Counted from the first letter of the stretch, positions 8,520 to 16,409 are shown. The stretch: DNA of 16,409 nucleotides from an uncultured Granulicatella sp. (GCA_937891475.1 CALATC010000090.1:1-16409); one strand, 5' to 3'. Numbers and translations: made by a program. The notes: a model not told the origin generated them from the letters alone.

Positions 8520-9170
8520 TTACTTTAACTTCTCTTTTAATGTTCTGACCATATATTCTCCTACGTCAATAATTGGGAGTTTGGTCAAACTTTCTAATTC
8601 TTCTTTGATGTATGGAAAATGAGTACATCCTAAAATAACTGCTTCTACATTGCTTCCATTAAAAAATGAAAATAAACTGCTAAAGTCAAACTTTGTTACA
8701 ATTTCTTTTGGCGTGAAATTAGCTTCAATGGATTTGACTAATTCAAGCAACGTAATGCCGATTACTTGTAAACTTGGATTTGCTTTATATAAATTATTCT
8801 CCACTCCCATTAGTCCATGAGAGTTTGCAGCCATTACAGCCACTTGTTGATAATCCATTGCTAATTGACGATACATTTGCATTGGCGTAATCATTGGCAT
8901 CTCATACTCCTGCGATAATTGATCAAAATCCACTACCGAACTAAGAGAATTACAATAAACAAAAATGGCATCATATTGATCTCGAAGTTCTTCAACCTTT
9001 TCTCTCATAAAAGCCATTCGATATTCACTAGATGAAGATTGAAAAGTTGTTTGTTCAATCGGATTATTCGAAATAGGAACGGGCAAAATATCAACAAAGC
9101 CATGCTTTTCTAATAATTCCTTTCCTAATCTTGAATCAACAGGAGTTCCGCCCATCACTGCAATTTTCAT
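8520..9170 (-). CDS. Aspartate/glutamate racemase family protein
   Basis: A 216-residue cytoplasmic protein of the cofactor-independent Asp/Glu racemase fold. Two catalytic Cys motifs are visible: YCNSLSS (about residue 72) and GCTHFPY (about residue 184). The N-terminus reads AVMGGTPVDSRLG, where glutamate racemase MurI has IGxFDSGxGG, and the protein is about 50 residues shorter than MurI. It is therefore better called a family member than MurI. It may make D-Asp or D-Glu for the cell wall, or act on a related substrate. The frame begins at a GTG inside the GAGGTG ribosome binding site; the ATG at 9170 (8-nt spacing) is preferred. A weak promoter (TTTCCA-N17-TACACT) lies in the gap to efp. 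Confidence 0.85.
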   Translation of the reverse strand: MKIAVMGGTPVDSRLGKELLEKHGFVDILPVPISNNPIEQTTFQSSSSEYRMAFMREKVEELRDQYDAIFVYCNSLSSVVDFDQLSQEYEMPMITPMQMYRQLAMDYQQVAVMAANSHGLMGVENNLYKANPSLQVIGITLLELVKSIEANFTPKEIVTKFDFSSLFSFFNGSNVEAVILGCTHFPYIKEELESLTKLPIIDVGEYMVRTLKEKLK

Positions 9171-9239
9171 CTCTATCACCTCTTTAACACTTTTCGCTAG
9201 TGTAACATAGGATAGTTGAAATGGAAACTAATGCGTACC

Positions 9240-9269
9240 AAAAAAACAGTTTGCTTTCGCAAACTGTTT
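9240..9269 (-). terminator. Intrinsic terminator of efp
   Basis: Minus strand: AAACAGTTTGC, GAAA tetraloop region, GCAAACTGTTT (stem arms 9259-9269 and 9244-9254), with the last pairs running into a T7 tail (9240-9246). It starts 15 nt after the efp stop and separates efp from the racemase gene. Confidence 0.92.
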
Positions 9270-9283
9270 CTTCTCTTCATTCA

Positions 9284-9847
9284 TTATTTAGTTGCACGAC
9301 GTACGTATGTACCTTCTGAAGTGTTTACTTCTAAGTACTCGCCAGCTTCGATGAAGTCTGGAACGTTTACGACTAATCCTGTTTCCATAGTTGCTGGTTT
9401 ACCAGAACCTGTAACAGTAGCACCTTTAATAGATGGTTGAGTTTCAGTTACTTGTAACACAACTGTTGAAGGTAATGAAACCCCAATTACTTCTGTTCCG
9501 TAGAATTGGATTTTAACTTCCATATTTTCCAAAATGTATTTCAATTCGTTTTCGATTGTTTCTTCTGGAATTTCATATTGTTCATAGCTTTCTAAGTCCA
9601 TGAATACACCAACGTTATCTTGGCTGTATAAGTATTGAACGTCTTTAGTATCGATGTGTGCACGTTCTACTTTTTCATCAGGTCTCATTGTAGTATCTAC
9701 TGTTGATCCGTTACGTACGTCACGGATTTTCATACGCATTACAGTATTTCCTTTACCTGGTTTGTGGTGGCTGATTTCCAACACTTTAATTAATTTTCCA
9801 TCAAGAATGAAAGTCATTCCTGCTTTTAAATCACTTACGTTAATCAT
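9284..9847 (-). CDS. efp: Translation elongation factor P
   Basis: A 187-residue EF-P, which enters the ribosomal E site and helps peptide-bond formation at polyproline stretches. Three beta-barrel domains are covered in full. The tip loop of domain I reads HHKPGKGNT with Lys32 at the apex, the position that in Bacillus-type EF-P carries a 5-aminopentanol modification; the modification here is inferred. Domain III ends [27 protein letters not shown], a typical C-terminus. Start ATG at 9847 has AAGGAG seven bases before it. An extended -10 (TGGTATAAA, near 9885-9893) in the 61-nt gap after purB suggests its own promoter, though no terminator separates it from purB, so read-through is likely too. 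Confidence 0.98.
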   Translation of the reverse strand: MINVSDLKAGMTFILDGKLIKVLEISHHKPGKGNTVMRMKIRDVRNGSTVDTTMRPDEKVERAHIDTKDVQYLYSQDNVGVFMDLESYEQYEIPEETIENELKYILENMEVKIQFYGTEVIGVSLPSTVVLQVTETQPSIKGATVTGSGKPATMETGLVVNVPDFIEAGEYLEVNTSEGTYVRRATK

Positions 9848-9908
9848 GTTAACTCTCCTTCATATTTTGTTTACTATACGTTTATACCATATTTTTTAGA
9901 AAAATGCA

Positions 9909-11204
9909 CTAGTCAAGTCCAACTCTGTGGAAAATTTCATCAACTTGTCGAATATGATAGTGATAATCAAAGGCATCATTTAACTCTTCAGTTGTTAAAT
10001 GTGACATAATTTCTTCGTTGTTCTCAATAATTTCTCTAAAGGAACGTTGTTCATCCCAAGCTAATGCTGTACATGGTTGTACTAAGTCATATGCTTTTTC
10101 ACGGCTTAATCCTTTATCGATTAATTTTAATAGAACACGTTGGCTATAAATTAATCCAAATGTTGCATCCATGTTTTTAAGCATTCGATCAGGAAATACC
10201 GTTAAGTTTTTAACAATATTCCCAAAACGATTTAACATATAATTTAATAAAATCGTGCTATCTGGAATAATGATTCGTTCTGCTGAAGAATGCGAAATAT
10301 CTCTTTCATGCCATAAATTGACATTTTCATACGCTGTTACCATATGTCCACGAATCACTCTTGATAAGCCAGCCATATTTTCTGAACCAATTGGGTTTCT
10401 CTTATGCGGCATTGCTGAAGATCCTTTTTGACCTTTTGCAAAAAATTCTTCCACTTCACGTGTTTCTGATTTTTGCAAGCCTCGAATTTCAGTCGCAAAT
10501 TTCTCAATACTTGTCGCAATTAAAGCAATCGTTGAAATATAATCAGCATGTAAATCTCTCGATAAGATTTGTGTTGAAATTTCTTGAGGACGAATTTGTA
10601 ACTGATCACATACATAGGCTTCTACAGAAGTCGGAATATTGGCAAAAGTTCCAACGGCTCCACTAATTTTCCCAGCTTCAACACCTTGGGCAGCACGTTC
10701 AAATCGTTCGATATTCCGTTTCATTTCTGAATACCATAGTGCTAATTTTAAGCCGAAAGTTGTCGGTTCTGCATGTACACCATGCGTTCTTCCCATACAT
10801 ACCGTATATTTATGTTCCAGCGCTTTTTGTTGAATAATTTCTTGGAAACGTCTTAAATCTTTTCGTAGAATATCATTCGCTTGTTTTAATTGATAACCAT
10901 AGGCAGTATCCACTACATCCGTACTTGTTAACCCATAGTGAACCCATTTGCGTTCTTCTCCTAAAGTTTCACTCACTGCACGAGTAAAGGCTACAACATC
11001 GTGTCTTGTTTCTTCTTCAATTTCTAAAATTCTATCCACTGAAAAACTAGCATGGTCACGAATTTTTTTTACATCATCTTTAGGAATCTCTCCTAACTCT
11101 GCCCAAGCTTCGCAAGCTAAAATCTCTACTTCTAACCAACAACGATAACGATTTTCATCTGACCAAATATTAGCCATTTCCGGTCTGGTGTAACGAGTAA
11201 TCAT
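9909..11204 (-). CDS. purB: Adenylosuccinate lyase
   Basis: A 431-residue member of the fumarase/aspartase superfamily. It removes fumarate from SAICAR in purine synthesis and from adenylosuccinate in AMP formation, as a cytoplasmic homotetramer. Active-site residues match the family numbering: His68 (TRHDVVAF), His89 ([13 protein letters not shown]) and His141 ([11 protein letters not shown]). The superfamily signature with the catalytic Ser, [11 protein letters not shown], lies at about 259-269. The start is ATG at 11204; its AGGAGG overlaps the TAG stop of the upstream acetyltransferase gene (TAGGAGG), so the two are translationally coupled. It sits at the end of truB-ribF-GNAT rather than in a purine cluster, so purine-repressor control cannot be assumed. 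Confidence 0.98.
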   Translation of the reverse strand: MITRYTRPEMANIWSDENRYRCWLEVEILACEAWAELGEIPKDDVKKIRDHASFSVDRILEIEEETRHDVVAFTRAVSETLGEERKWVHYGLTSTDVVDTAYGYQLKQANDILRKDLRRFQEIIQQKALEHKYTVCMGRTHGVHAEPTTFGLKLALWYSEMKRNIERFERAAQGVEAGKISGAVGTFANIPTSVEAYVCDQLQIRPQEISTQILSRDLHADYISTIALIATSIEKFATEIRGLQKSETREVEEFFAKGQKGSSAMPHKRNPIGSENMAGLSRVIRGHMVTAYENVNLWHERDISHSSAERIIIPDSTILLNYMLNRFGNIVKNLTVFPDRMLKNMDATFGLIYSQRVLLKLIDKGLSREKAYDLVQPCTALAWDEQRSFREIIENNEEIMSHLTTEELNDAFDYHYHIRQVDEIFHRVGLD

Positions 11205-11215
11205 ACAAACGCCTC

Positions 11216-11647
11216 CTATTTTAAAATCATATCCATATGTTCAATTCCAACTAGCTGATAAGGTTGTGACCACACTTCGAAGCCTAATGATTCGTAAAAC
11301 TGTTGTAAATACATTTGTGCATGAATCATAATCGGCTGATCCACATACCATTCTTGACAAATTTCTATCGCTCTTTCCATTAGAGCTGTCGCTTTTCCTT
11401 GTCTACGATAAACTTCATCAACAAGAACACGTCCGATATGAGCGCCATCTACTTCTTGGAAAATTCGTAAATAAGCAATTACTTTGCCAGATTCATCAGT
11501 TTCAAATAAATGCCACGCTCTTTTATCAATTTCATCAATTTCTTGATAATTTAATTGTTGTTCCACAATAAAGGTCTGAATTCTTGCTTTATAAATTTCA
11601 ATGACTTCTGTTTTTGATAATTCGTCAAAATTTTTCAAGTACCACAT
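11216..11647 (-). CDS. GNAT family N-acetyltransferase, ElaA-like
   Basis: A 143-residue acetyl-CoA-dependent acetyltransferase. The N-terminal part, [30 protein letters not shown], matches the ElaA-type pattern RxxVFVVEQ..Y.E.D..D. The acetyl-CoA loop is [20 protein letters not shown] (about 71-90), and the C-terminus has the usual [24 protein letters not shown]. The substrate cannot be told from the sequence. It lies between ribF (12-nt gap) and purB (11-nt gap) in one operon. The ribosome binding site AGGGG is 6 nt from the ATG at 11647. Confidence 0.9.
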   Translation of the reverse strand: MWYLKNFDELSKTEVIEIYKARIQTFIVEQQLNYQEIDEIDKRAWHLFETDESGKVIAYLRIFQEVDGAHIGRVLVDEVYRRQGKATALMERAIEICQEWYVDQPIMIHAQMYLQQFYESLGFEVWSQPYQLVGIEHMDMILK

Positions 11648-11659
11648 ATTTTTCCCCTA

Positions 11660-12601
11660 TTATTTTTCAAAATATTTTCTAGTATTTAATTCATCCTCTT
11701 TTAATTGAGCAATCAGTGCCTCTACTCCATCGAATTTTAATTCGTCTCGTAAATAATGCAACCATTTTACTCTTACTGGGAATTCATAAATATCTCTTTG
11801 GAAATCTAAAATATAAACTTCAATTGTAATTTTCGTGACATCATTAAAGGTTGGATTCACCCCAATTGAAGCCATCGCAGGATACCACTTGTCTTCGACT
11901 TGAATTTCTACGATGTAAACTCCGTTTTTCAATAAATAAGTGTCCGTTGAAACATCAATATTTGCTGTTGGAAATCCTAATAAGGCACTTCCACGTCCAA
12001 AACCATGAACCACTTTTCCAATCATCGTATATTCATAGCCTAATAGTGCATTTGCTTCTTCGATTTGACCGGTTTCTAAATATTGTCGAATAGCGGTTGA
12101 ACCAATCTTTTGCTCTTCAGTTTGTTGTTCTGAGATTGTTACAATCGAGAATCTTTCTTTTGCATATTTAGGTAATAATTCCATATTCGCAATATCTTTT
12201 TTCCCATACGTGTAATCAAACCCTGCTACAACAGTTACAGCATTTAGCCCAACCATGTATTGATCCACAAACTCTTGCGGGCTTAATGAAGCAAATTCTT
12301 TTGTAAAATCAATAACGTAAAAAATATCTACGCCAAATTCTTCTAATAACTCTACCTTTCTTTCAAAAGGTGAAAGATATTGTAATTCGTCTGGGTGTGC
12401 TCCTTGGAATATAATCGAAGGATGATGGTCAAATGACATTAACGCTAATTTAACGCCTAGTTCTTGAGCTTTTTCCTTTGCTTGTTGAATCACTTCCTGA
12501 TGTCCTAAATGAATGCCATCAAAAAATCCAAGTGCCAATACAATCGGTTCTTGAACAATTTGAGAAGGCACATAAGGATGGGTGATTTTTATAATTTGCA
12601 T
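11660..12601 (-). CDS. ribF: Bifunctional riboflavin kinase / FAD synthetase
   Basis: A 313-residue enzyme of normal length. It phosphorylates riboflavin to FMN and adenylates FMN to FAD in the cytoplasm. The N-terminal nucleotidyltransferase domain shows LGFFDGIHLGHQEVI (about 24-38) and the downstream IGSTAIRQYL (about 168-177, usual ISST.IR). The C-terminal kinase domain shows GRGSALLGFPTANI, ASIGVNPTFND and VYILDFQRDIYE. The start ATG at 12601 follows truB by 15 nt. The ribosome binding site (GGAAAGAGAG) is weaker than its neighbours', so expression probably depends on coupling with truB. In many Lactobacillales truB-ribF lies near hrcA. Here GNAT, purB, efp and the racemase lie between. 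Confidence 0.97.
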   Translation of the reverse strand: MQIIKITHPYVPSQIVQEPIVLALGFFDGIHLGHQEVIQQAKEKAQELGVKLALMSFDHHPSIIFQGAHPDELQYLSPFERKVELLEEFGVDIFYVIDFTKEFASLSPQEFVDQYMVGLNAVTVVAGFDYTYGKKDIANMELLPKYAKERFSIVTISEQQTEEQKIGSTAIRQYLETGQIEEANALLGYEYTMIGKVVHGFGRGSALLGFPTANIDVSTDTYLLKNGVYIVEIQVEDKWYPAMASIGVNPTFNDVTKITIEVYILDFQRDIYEFPVRVKWLHYLRDELKFDGVEALIAQLKEDELNTRKYFEK

Positions 12602-12616
12602 GTTATCTCTCTTTCC

Positions 12617-13519
12617 TTAAAACATTTTAATCGGTTTTAATAGTCCTTTTTTCTCAGGATGAGGTCCATATAAGGCTATTAATTCACCTTCAATATAAAA
12701 AGTTGAAGGTTCTATCACTTGTGGTAATTCTGCTATTGTTAAAATGGCGCCATTCTTCACCTTTGTAATGAACTCCTCTGGAACATCCACCCTAGGGTAT
12801 GTTTCAAACACTTCTTCTAAAGGACGAAGAACAGATTGTGCTTGATTTTGTTCTACTAAAGCTTCTAATTGTGATAAGGTAACACATTGTTCTGAAACAA
12901 ATGGACCACTTTTAATACGAGTTAATTGAGACATATGAGCAGGAACGCCTAATTTTTCTCCTAAATCAACAGCTAATGTACGAACATAAGTCCCTTTACT
13001 GCAACTAACTTCAAATGACCATTTTTGTGTTTTAGAAGCTTCATCATAAACAGGAGTCGAAGTTCGTTTAAACTCGTATATCTTCACTCTTCTTTCTGGA
13101 CGTTCTACAGTTTCCCCTTTACGAGCATATTCGTATAGTCTTTTACCATTGACTTTTACAGCAGAATACATTGGTGGGATTTGAATAATTTCTCCCTTGA
13201 AAGTTTCCATCATGGCATCAATTTCTTCAATTGTAAATGGAGTCATAATCGCTTCTTGTTTCACGATTTCTCCATGAGCATCTTCTGTTTCAGTTGCGAT
13301 TCCTAAACAGATTTCTCCTTGATAGACTTTATTAGATTCTAATAAATACTCTACCACTTTTGTTGCTTTTCCAACACAAATTGGTAAAACACCATCTACT
13401 TCTGGATCTAAAGTTCCTGAATGCCCAACTTTTTTCGTTTGTAGTAAGCGTCTCACTTTAAAGACACAGTCGAATGAAGTCATTCCTTTTTCTTTCCATA
13501 ATGGTAAAATTCCGTCCAT
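12617..13519 (-). CDS. truB: tRNA pseudouridine(55) synthase
   Basis: A 300-residue TruB that converts U55 in the T-loop of all elongator tRNAs. The catalytic motif is GHSGTLDPEVDGVLPICVGK with Asp38 as the nucleophile. KVYQGEICLGIATETEDAHG and IPPMYSAVKVNGKRLYEYAR are the next conserved blocks, followed by CSKGTYVRTLAVDLGE. A PUA-like C-terminal domain ends the protein (about 235-300). Start ATG at 13519 has AAGGA 8 nt before it. It is the first gene of truB-ribF-GNAT-purB and is divergent from degV, with 184 nt between the two starts. Confidence 0.98.
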   Translation of the reverse strand: MDGILPLWKEKGMTSFDCVFKVRRLLQTKKVGHSGTLDPEVDGVLPICVGKATKVVEYLLESNKVYQGEICLGIATETEDAHGEIVKQEAIMTPFTIEEIDAMMETFKGEIIQIPPMYSAVKVNGKRLYEYARKGETVERPERRVKIYEFKRTSTPVYDEASKTQKWSFEVSCSKGTYVRTLAVDLGEKLGVPAHMSQLTRIKSGPFVSEQCVTLSQLEALVEQNQAQSVLRPLEEVFETYPRVDVPEEFITKVKNGAILTIAELPQVIEPSTFYIEGELIALYGPHPEKKGLLKPIKMF

Positions 13520-13563
13520 TGATTTCTTCCTTTTTCAATAAATTTAACTTAATAACCTTTCAT

Positions 13564-13591
13564 ATTTTATCATAGATTTTCTTAAAAACAA
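13564..13591 (-). promoter_or_regulatory. Promoter of the truB-ribF-GNAT-purB operon
   Basis: Minus strand: -35 TTGTTT (13586-13591), 16-bp spacer ending in TGA, -10 TAAAAT (13564-13569). The TGn before the -10 is an extended -10 element. It would give a leader of about 38 nt before the truB ATG. Confidence 0.65.
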
Positions 13592-13649
13592 ACAAATCCT
13601 ATACTAGAACAAGTAGCTATTCTCAGTAAAAAATATTAATGCTAGGCGT

Positions 13650-13677
13650 TTGATAAAAAAATATGATATGATAGAAA
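13650..13677 (+). promoter_or_regulatory. Promoter of degV
   Basis: TTGATA (13650-13655), 16-bp spacer ending in TGA, TAGAAA (13672-13677) as an extended -10. The start of transcription would be about 20 nt before the degV ATG. Overlapping TATGAT words at 13662-13672 are alternative -10 boxes but lack a matched -35. Confidence 0.55.
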
Positions 13678-13703
13678 TACATTAAGTTAAAAGGAGTGAC
13701 AAC

Positions 13704-14549
13704 ATGTCTCGTATAATCATAGTGACAGATTCAACTGCTGATTTAACCGAACAAGAAATCCAAGATTTCAATATTCATGTAGTTCCATTAAATATTACAA
13801 TTCAAGAGGAACATTATTTAGACGGTGAAACTATTACAAAAGAAGAATTCAAAAATAAAATGATTGCAAGTTCTGAATTACCAATGACTGCTCAACCTTC
13901 TATTGGTCGTTTTGTAGAACTGTATGATGAATTAGGAAAAGATGGTTCGCAAATTATTTCGATTCATTTGATGAATTCGATTAGTGGAACTGTGAATGCT
14001 GCAAGACAAGCAGCAGATATTACAGAGTCAACTGTAAGGGTTGTTGATTCAGACTTCACTTCTCGTTCAATGGGAATTATTGTTCGTGAAGCTGCTCAAG
14101 CTGCAAAAGAAGGCAAAAGTGCTGAAGAAGTTTTAGCAGTTATTGAAAGTACTCGTCAACGTACGAAATTATATTTAACTGTTTTAAATTTAGATAATTT
14201 AATTAAGGGTGGCCGTATTAGTCGTGTCATGGGAGCTTTCTCTAATTTATTAAATATCAAACTCTTCTTAGAAGTTATCAATGGTAAAATTGAGATTGTT
14301 CAAAAAGGGAGAGGTTTAAAATCTCTTCAAAAGAAATATGATGAAGTTTTTGAGGAAATGAAAGCTTGCCCTACTGGGATTCAAGAAATTGGGATTATGC
14401 ATGCTGGATTAAATGAGTTTAATCAATCTCAAATCGATACTTTACGTGAGTTATTCCCTGAGGCTAAACTTACAATTGTAATGACTTCACCAATTATTAT
14501 GAGCCATACAGGAGTAGACGCAATGGCGGTTACTTACCTAACAAAATAA
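13704..14549 (+). CDS. DegV family fatty-acid-binding protein (FakB-like)
   Basis: A 281-residue DegV protein. DegV/FakB proteins bind a fatty acid and present it to the kinase FakA for phosphorylation, feeding phospholipid synthesis. Visible features: VTDSTADLT (7-15) at the N-terminus, MTAQPSIGRF (about 61-70), SISGTVNAARQAA (about 93-105), the LNLDNLIKGGRISR stretch (about 161-174) and the C-terminal GVDAMAVTYL. The acyl chain it prefers cannot be read from the sequence. AAGGAG lies 7 nt before the ATG. It is the only clear plus-strand gene, single, with its own promoter and element copy D as terminator. Confidence 0.94.
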   Translation: MSRIIIVTDSTADLTEQEIQDFNIHVVPLNITIQEEHYLDGETITKEEFKNKMIASSELPMTAQPSIGRFVELYDELGKDGSQIISIHLMNSISGTVNAARQAADITESTVRVVDSDFTSRSMGIIVREAAQAAKEGKSAEEVLAVIESTRQRTKLYLTVLNLDNLIKGGRISRVMGAFSNLLNIKLFLEVINGKIEIVQKGRGLKSLQKKYDEVFEEMKACPTGIQEIGIMHAGLNEFNQSQIDTLRELFPEAKLTIVMTSPIIMSHTGVDAMAVTYLTK

Positions 14550-14562
14550 GACATCTTTTAAT

Positions 14563-14703
14563 AGACTTCCTTTGATAGTAAGTATTAGGACGGCAGTAGC
14601 CCCTACGGGTCTCTTGCCTAAATTTTGAGCCTTGGGTCTCAAAATTTCCTGAAATATAAGCCTTGGCTTATATTTCCCATACTACTATAGGAAGTCTTTT
14701 TTT
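14563..14703 (+). repeat. Structured intergenic element, copy D (full form), degV terminator
   Basis: Outer stem AGACTTCCT-ttg-ATAGTAaGTA pairs with TACTACTATAGGAAGTCT (14680-14697), with a T7 tail (14697-14703). Plus-strand order: H3 TTAGGACGGCAGTAGCCCC/GGGTCTCTTGCCTAA, H2 AAATTTTGAGCC/GGTCTCAAAATTT, CCTG, H1 AAATATAAGCC/GGCTTATATTT. It begins 13 nt after the degV stop. It has the same order and the same 3-nt bulge as copy B, but all three paired regions differ in sequence. Confidence 0.87.
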
Positions 14704-14720
14704 GCCCCATAAGACGTAAT

Positions 14721-14803
14721 GTTCTGGCGTTATTTAATCTATAAATGCGCAGAAAATAGCAGAACCTACAAGGATCTAATCTTCTACTATAGGAAGTTTT
14801 TTT
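14721..14803 (+). repeat. Half-copy of the element with a weak preceding hairpin
   Basis: CTACTATAGGAAGTTTTTTT (14784-14803) repeats the last arm and T-tail of copy D (from 14683) with one base changed, but no matching 5' arm is seen. Before it, GTTCTG (14721-14726) and CAGAAC (14760-14765) can pair imperfectly. It may be a decayed second copy or the trace of a duplication. Confidence 0.5.
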
Positions 14804-14812
14804 CATTAAAAT

Positions 14813-14862
14813 AAGACAAACATCTTCTTAGTTTTTTCAGCTAAGTTGATGTTTGTCTTTTG
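14813..14862. terminator. Bidirectional intrinsic terminator between degV and the DUF819 gene
   Basis: AAGACAAACATC (14813-14824) pairs with GATGTTTGTCTT (14848-14859), with inner pairs CTTAG/CTAAG. It is followed by TTTTGTTTT on the plus strand and CTTATTTT on the minus strand. It ends the DUF819 gene (stop at 14865) and also backs up copy D. Together with copy D and the half-copy it fills the 315-nt gene-free stretch. Confidence 0.88.
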
Positions 14863-14864
14863 TT

Positions 14865-16016
14865 TTACATGAGTAAGTTTCCTATTAATATTCCGATATA
14901 GGTTCCTAAAATATATCCTAATGTTCCTACTAACATGGTTGGTGCTACGAAGCGATGCCAGCCTTTTGATACTGCCATGGCTGCTGCTGTTGTTGGACCT
15001 CCAATGTTTGCATTTGATGCTAAAATAGCCTCTTCAATGGTAAACCCAAATACTTTTGCACCTAAGAATGTCACGAACATATTTACAAAGACCATAATGG
15101 CACAGAACACTAACAGTAATGGAGATTTCGCAATAATCGCCTCAATTGAAGCAGGAATCCCAATTACGACAAAGAATAAATAAATTAAGAAAGTTCCAAT
15201 TTCATTTGCTCCATGAATTTTCTTGAAAAATGAAGAAAAAATCGTTGAAGCTGCAACTGTTAAAGTTGTTAGAATCAAATATTTATTAGAGATAAATTGA
15301 ACCACACTGTTTTGTCCAAGAGTGGCAATTCCTTTTGATAAACTAAAGCTTACCGTTACAATCACTACTGCAATCGCAAATACAAAGGCAATATCTTGTA
15401 ACGTTACTACTGTTTTTGAATGAAATTGTTTAGAGTCTTCTAATTCTTCATTTGAATAAGCAGATTTAAAATGTTTTTTGAAAAATGCCATAGATGGAAT
15501 CATTAATAAAATTAAGAAATAAAAGACCATTAATAAATTATCCGCCACAGTAGCTGCAGAAATTAATTCTTTTGGAATATCAAATGCAGAAGCAACTGCC
15601 ACAAAGTTAACACCACCACCGATATAACTTCCAACCATCATTCCGGCAATATGATTCAATACAGGAATCAATTTTCCTAAGAAGGCATATCCTACTAAAG
15701 CCCCTAAAATAGTTCCGACAGAACTAATTAAGAAAATCATTAATAAACGTCCACTTTCTTTCCAAATTTGTTTTAAATCACATGTGAATAGCAACATCGG
15801 AATCGCTAATGGAACTACAACATCCCATACTTGATCATAAACAGGAGATTCAACAGGAATGATGCCAACATTACTTAATGTAGCTGCTGCTAATAAACCA
15901 ATAATCGGACCACTAATTTTCGATGCCCATTCATAATGATTTTCTAAATATATACTTGCTGTTGCAATGACGATAATAATGGACCAAAGAATCCAAGTCT
16001 CATTTGCAGAAATCAT
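14865..16016 (-). CDS. DUF819 family membrane protein (putative transporter)
   Basis: A 383-residue polytopic membrane protein with about eleven hydrophobic segments in two halves. The halves are joined by a charged loop (about 182-205, KKHFKSAYSNEELEDSKQ). Two conserved family stretches are visible: GSYIGGGVNFVAVASAF (about 128-144) in the first half and ASNANIGGPTTAAAMAVSKGW (about 334-354) in the second, followed by the Gly-rich LVGTLGYILGTYIG. These fit DUF819 (YjcL-like) proteins, whose inverted-repeat Gly/Asn motifs suggest a secondary carrier. The substrate is unknown. Start ATG at 16016 with GAGG six bases before. A single-gene unit with its own promoter and a bidirectional terminator. 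Confidence 0.9.
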   Translation of the reverse strand: MISANETWILWSIIIVIATASIYLENHYEWASKISGPIIGLLAAATLSNVGIIPVESPVYDQVWDVVVPLAIPMLLFTCDLKQIWKESGRLLMIFLISSVGTILGALVGYAFLGKLIPVLNHIAGMMVGSYIGGGVNFVAVASAFDIPKELISAATVADNLLMVFYFLILLMIPSMAFFKKHFKSAYSNEELEDSKQFHSKTVVTLQDIAFVFAIAVVIVTVSFSLSKGIATLGQNSVVQFISNKYLILTTLTVAASTIFSSFFKKIHGANEIGTFLIYLFFVVIGIPASIEAIIAKSPLLLVFCAIMVFVNMFVTFLGAKVFGFTIEEAILASNANIGGPTTAAAMAVSKGWHRFVAPTMLVGTLGYILGTYIGILIGNLLM

Positions 16017-16045
16017 AACACACCTCTTTTATTCATAGTGTTTTT

Positions 16046-16054
16046 ATTATACCA
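16046..16054 (-). promoter_or_regulatory. Extended -10 promoter of the DUF819 gene
   Basis: Minus strand TGGTATAAT: consensus TATAAT (16046-16051) with TG one base upstream. The -35 region (GTGAAA-like) is weak, as is common with an extended -10. It leaves a leader of about 22 nt. Confidence 0.65.
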
Positions 16055-16100
16055 CAGTTAAAAAATTTTTCACGAAGTAATTGTAATAAATCAAATAATA

Positions 16101-16244
16101 TACTCTCTGTAGTAGCTAAGGACGCAAGCAGCCTCGCTTTTGCGAGTCTCATTGCTAAAAATTGAGCCTAAGGTCTCAATTTTTCCCGTAATGAAATCCT
16201 TCATCAGGATTCCATTACTTTAGCTACTACGGAGAGTATTTTTT
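16101..16244 (+). repeat. Structured intergenic element, copy E (full form)
   Basis: Outer stem TACTCTCTGTAGTAGCTA (16101-16118) pairs with TAGCTACTACGGAGAGTA (16221-16238) over 18 positions with a single G-T wobble and no bulge, then T6 (16239-16244). Plus-strand order: H3 AAGGACGCAAGCAGCCTCGC/GCGAGTCTCATTGCT, H2 AAAAATTGAGCC/GGTCTCAATTTTT, CCC, H1 GTAATGAAATCCT/AGGATTCCATTAC. It stands upstream of, and opposite to, the DUF819 gene, so no plus-strand gene in the window ends into it. The 393-nt stretch 16017-16409 holds no gene, only the DUF819 promoter and copies E and F. Confidence 0.85.
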
Positions 16245-16305
16245 GTTATAATTTTTTACTTTTCCTACTTAGAAGTATTAATTCTTAAGGTAAATAAAAA
16301 TAAAT

Positions 16306-16409
16306 GACTGCCCACAGTAGTAAGCGTAAAAGTAGCCAATTGGCTACTTTTACTAGGAAAACTCCAAGACGGTTTCACCGTCTTACTCATGACAGAAACA
16401 AAATTTGGT
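16306..16409 (-). repeat. Structured intergenic element, copy F (variant, cut by window edge)
   Basis: Plus strand: GACTGCCCACAGTAGTAAG (outer 5' arm), H1 GTAAAAGTAGCC-aatt-GGCTACTTTTAC (16326-16353), AGG, then a different hairpin AAGACGGTttcACCGTCTT where H2 and H3 would be. CTTACTCATGACAG follows; it resembles the 3' arm of copies A and B (ACTATGACAGG) but pairs poorly beyond CTTACT. The sequence ends before a full 3' arm can be judged. A-rich DNA before the arm gives a T-rich tail on the minus strand, so E and F point at each other. Confidence 0.65.

Noticed and set aside
8520..9170. Annotation as murI (glutamate racemase)
   Set aside because: Length and the N-terminal motif depart from MurI, so only the family name is supported.

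Overview
The window is chromosomal DNA from a low-GC Gram-positive bacterium. The hrcA-grpE-dnaK-dnaJ heat-shock operon has a near-perfect CIRCE operator, DnaK has the short Gram-positive form, and EF-P carries a Lys32 tip. Together with the strong AGGAGG ribosome binding sites and a truB-ribF pair, this fits Firmicutes, most likely Lactobacillales. A Carnobacteriaceae/Aerococcaceae-type organism is a guess from overall feel and is not proven.

Layout, left to right. (1) 1-2357, minus strand: a four-gene operon reading ATPase, permease, permease, response regulator (the last cut by the left edge). It is driven by a promoter that closely resembles a nisin-type nis-box (TCTGA-N6-TCTGA-N11-TACAAT). 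This looks like a lantibiotic immunity/sensing module (LanFEG-R, presumably followed by K). (2) 2554-3144, minus: an unrecognised lipoprotein with its own promoter. (3) 3440-8186, minus: hrcA-grpE-dnaK-dnaJ under CIRCE control. (4) 8520-9170, minus: an Asp/Glu racemase-family gene. (5) 9284-9847, minus: efp. (6) 9909-13519, minus: truB-ribF-GNAT-purB with gaps of 11-15 nt, clearly one operon. (7) 13704-14549, plus: degV, divergent from truB. (8) 14865-16016, minus: a DUF819-type membrane protein.

The most striking feature is a family of modular, multi-hairpin intergenic elements. Five copies are complete (2456-2544, 3288-3427, 8379-8492, 14563-14697, 16101-16238), one is cut by the right edge (from 16306), and one half-copy lies at 14784-14803. 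All complete copies share an outer long stem and a hairpin with a conserved asymmetric internal loop. Two further hairpins are optional. Stem sequences change between copies while pairing is kept, and loop residues are conserved, so selection appears to act on a folded RNA. Three copies sit 9-13 nt after stop codons and end in a T-run, so they can serve as elaborate intrinsic terminators. The others (8379, 16101) are not placed behind a same-strand gene, which suggests mobile or stand-alone RNA elements.

Gene starts were adjusted where the ribosome binding site decided. hrcA, the racemase and the ABC ATPase start downstream of the longest possible frame, and grpE starts at TTG.
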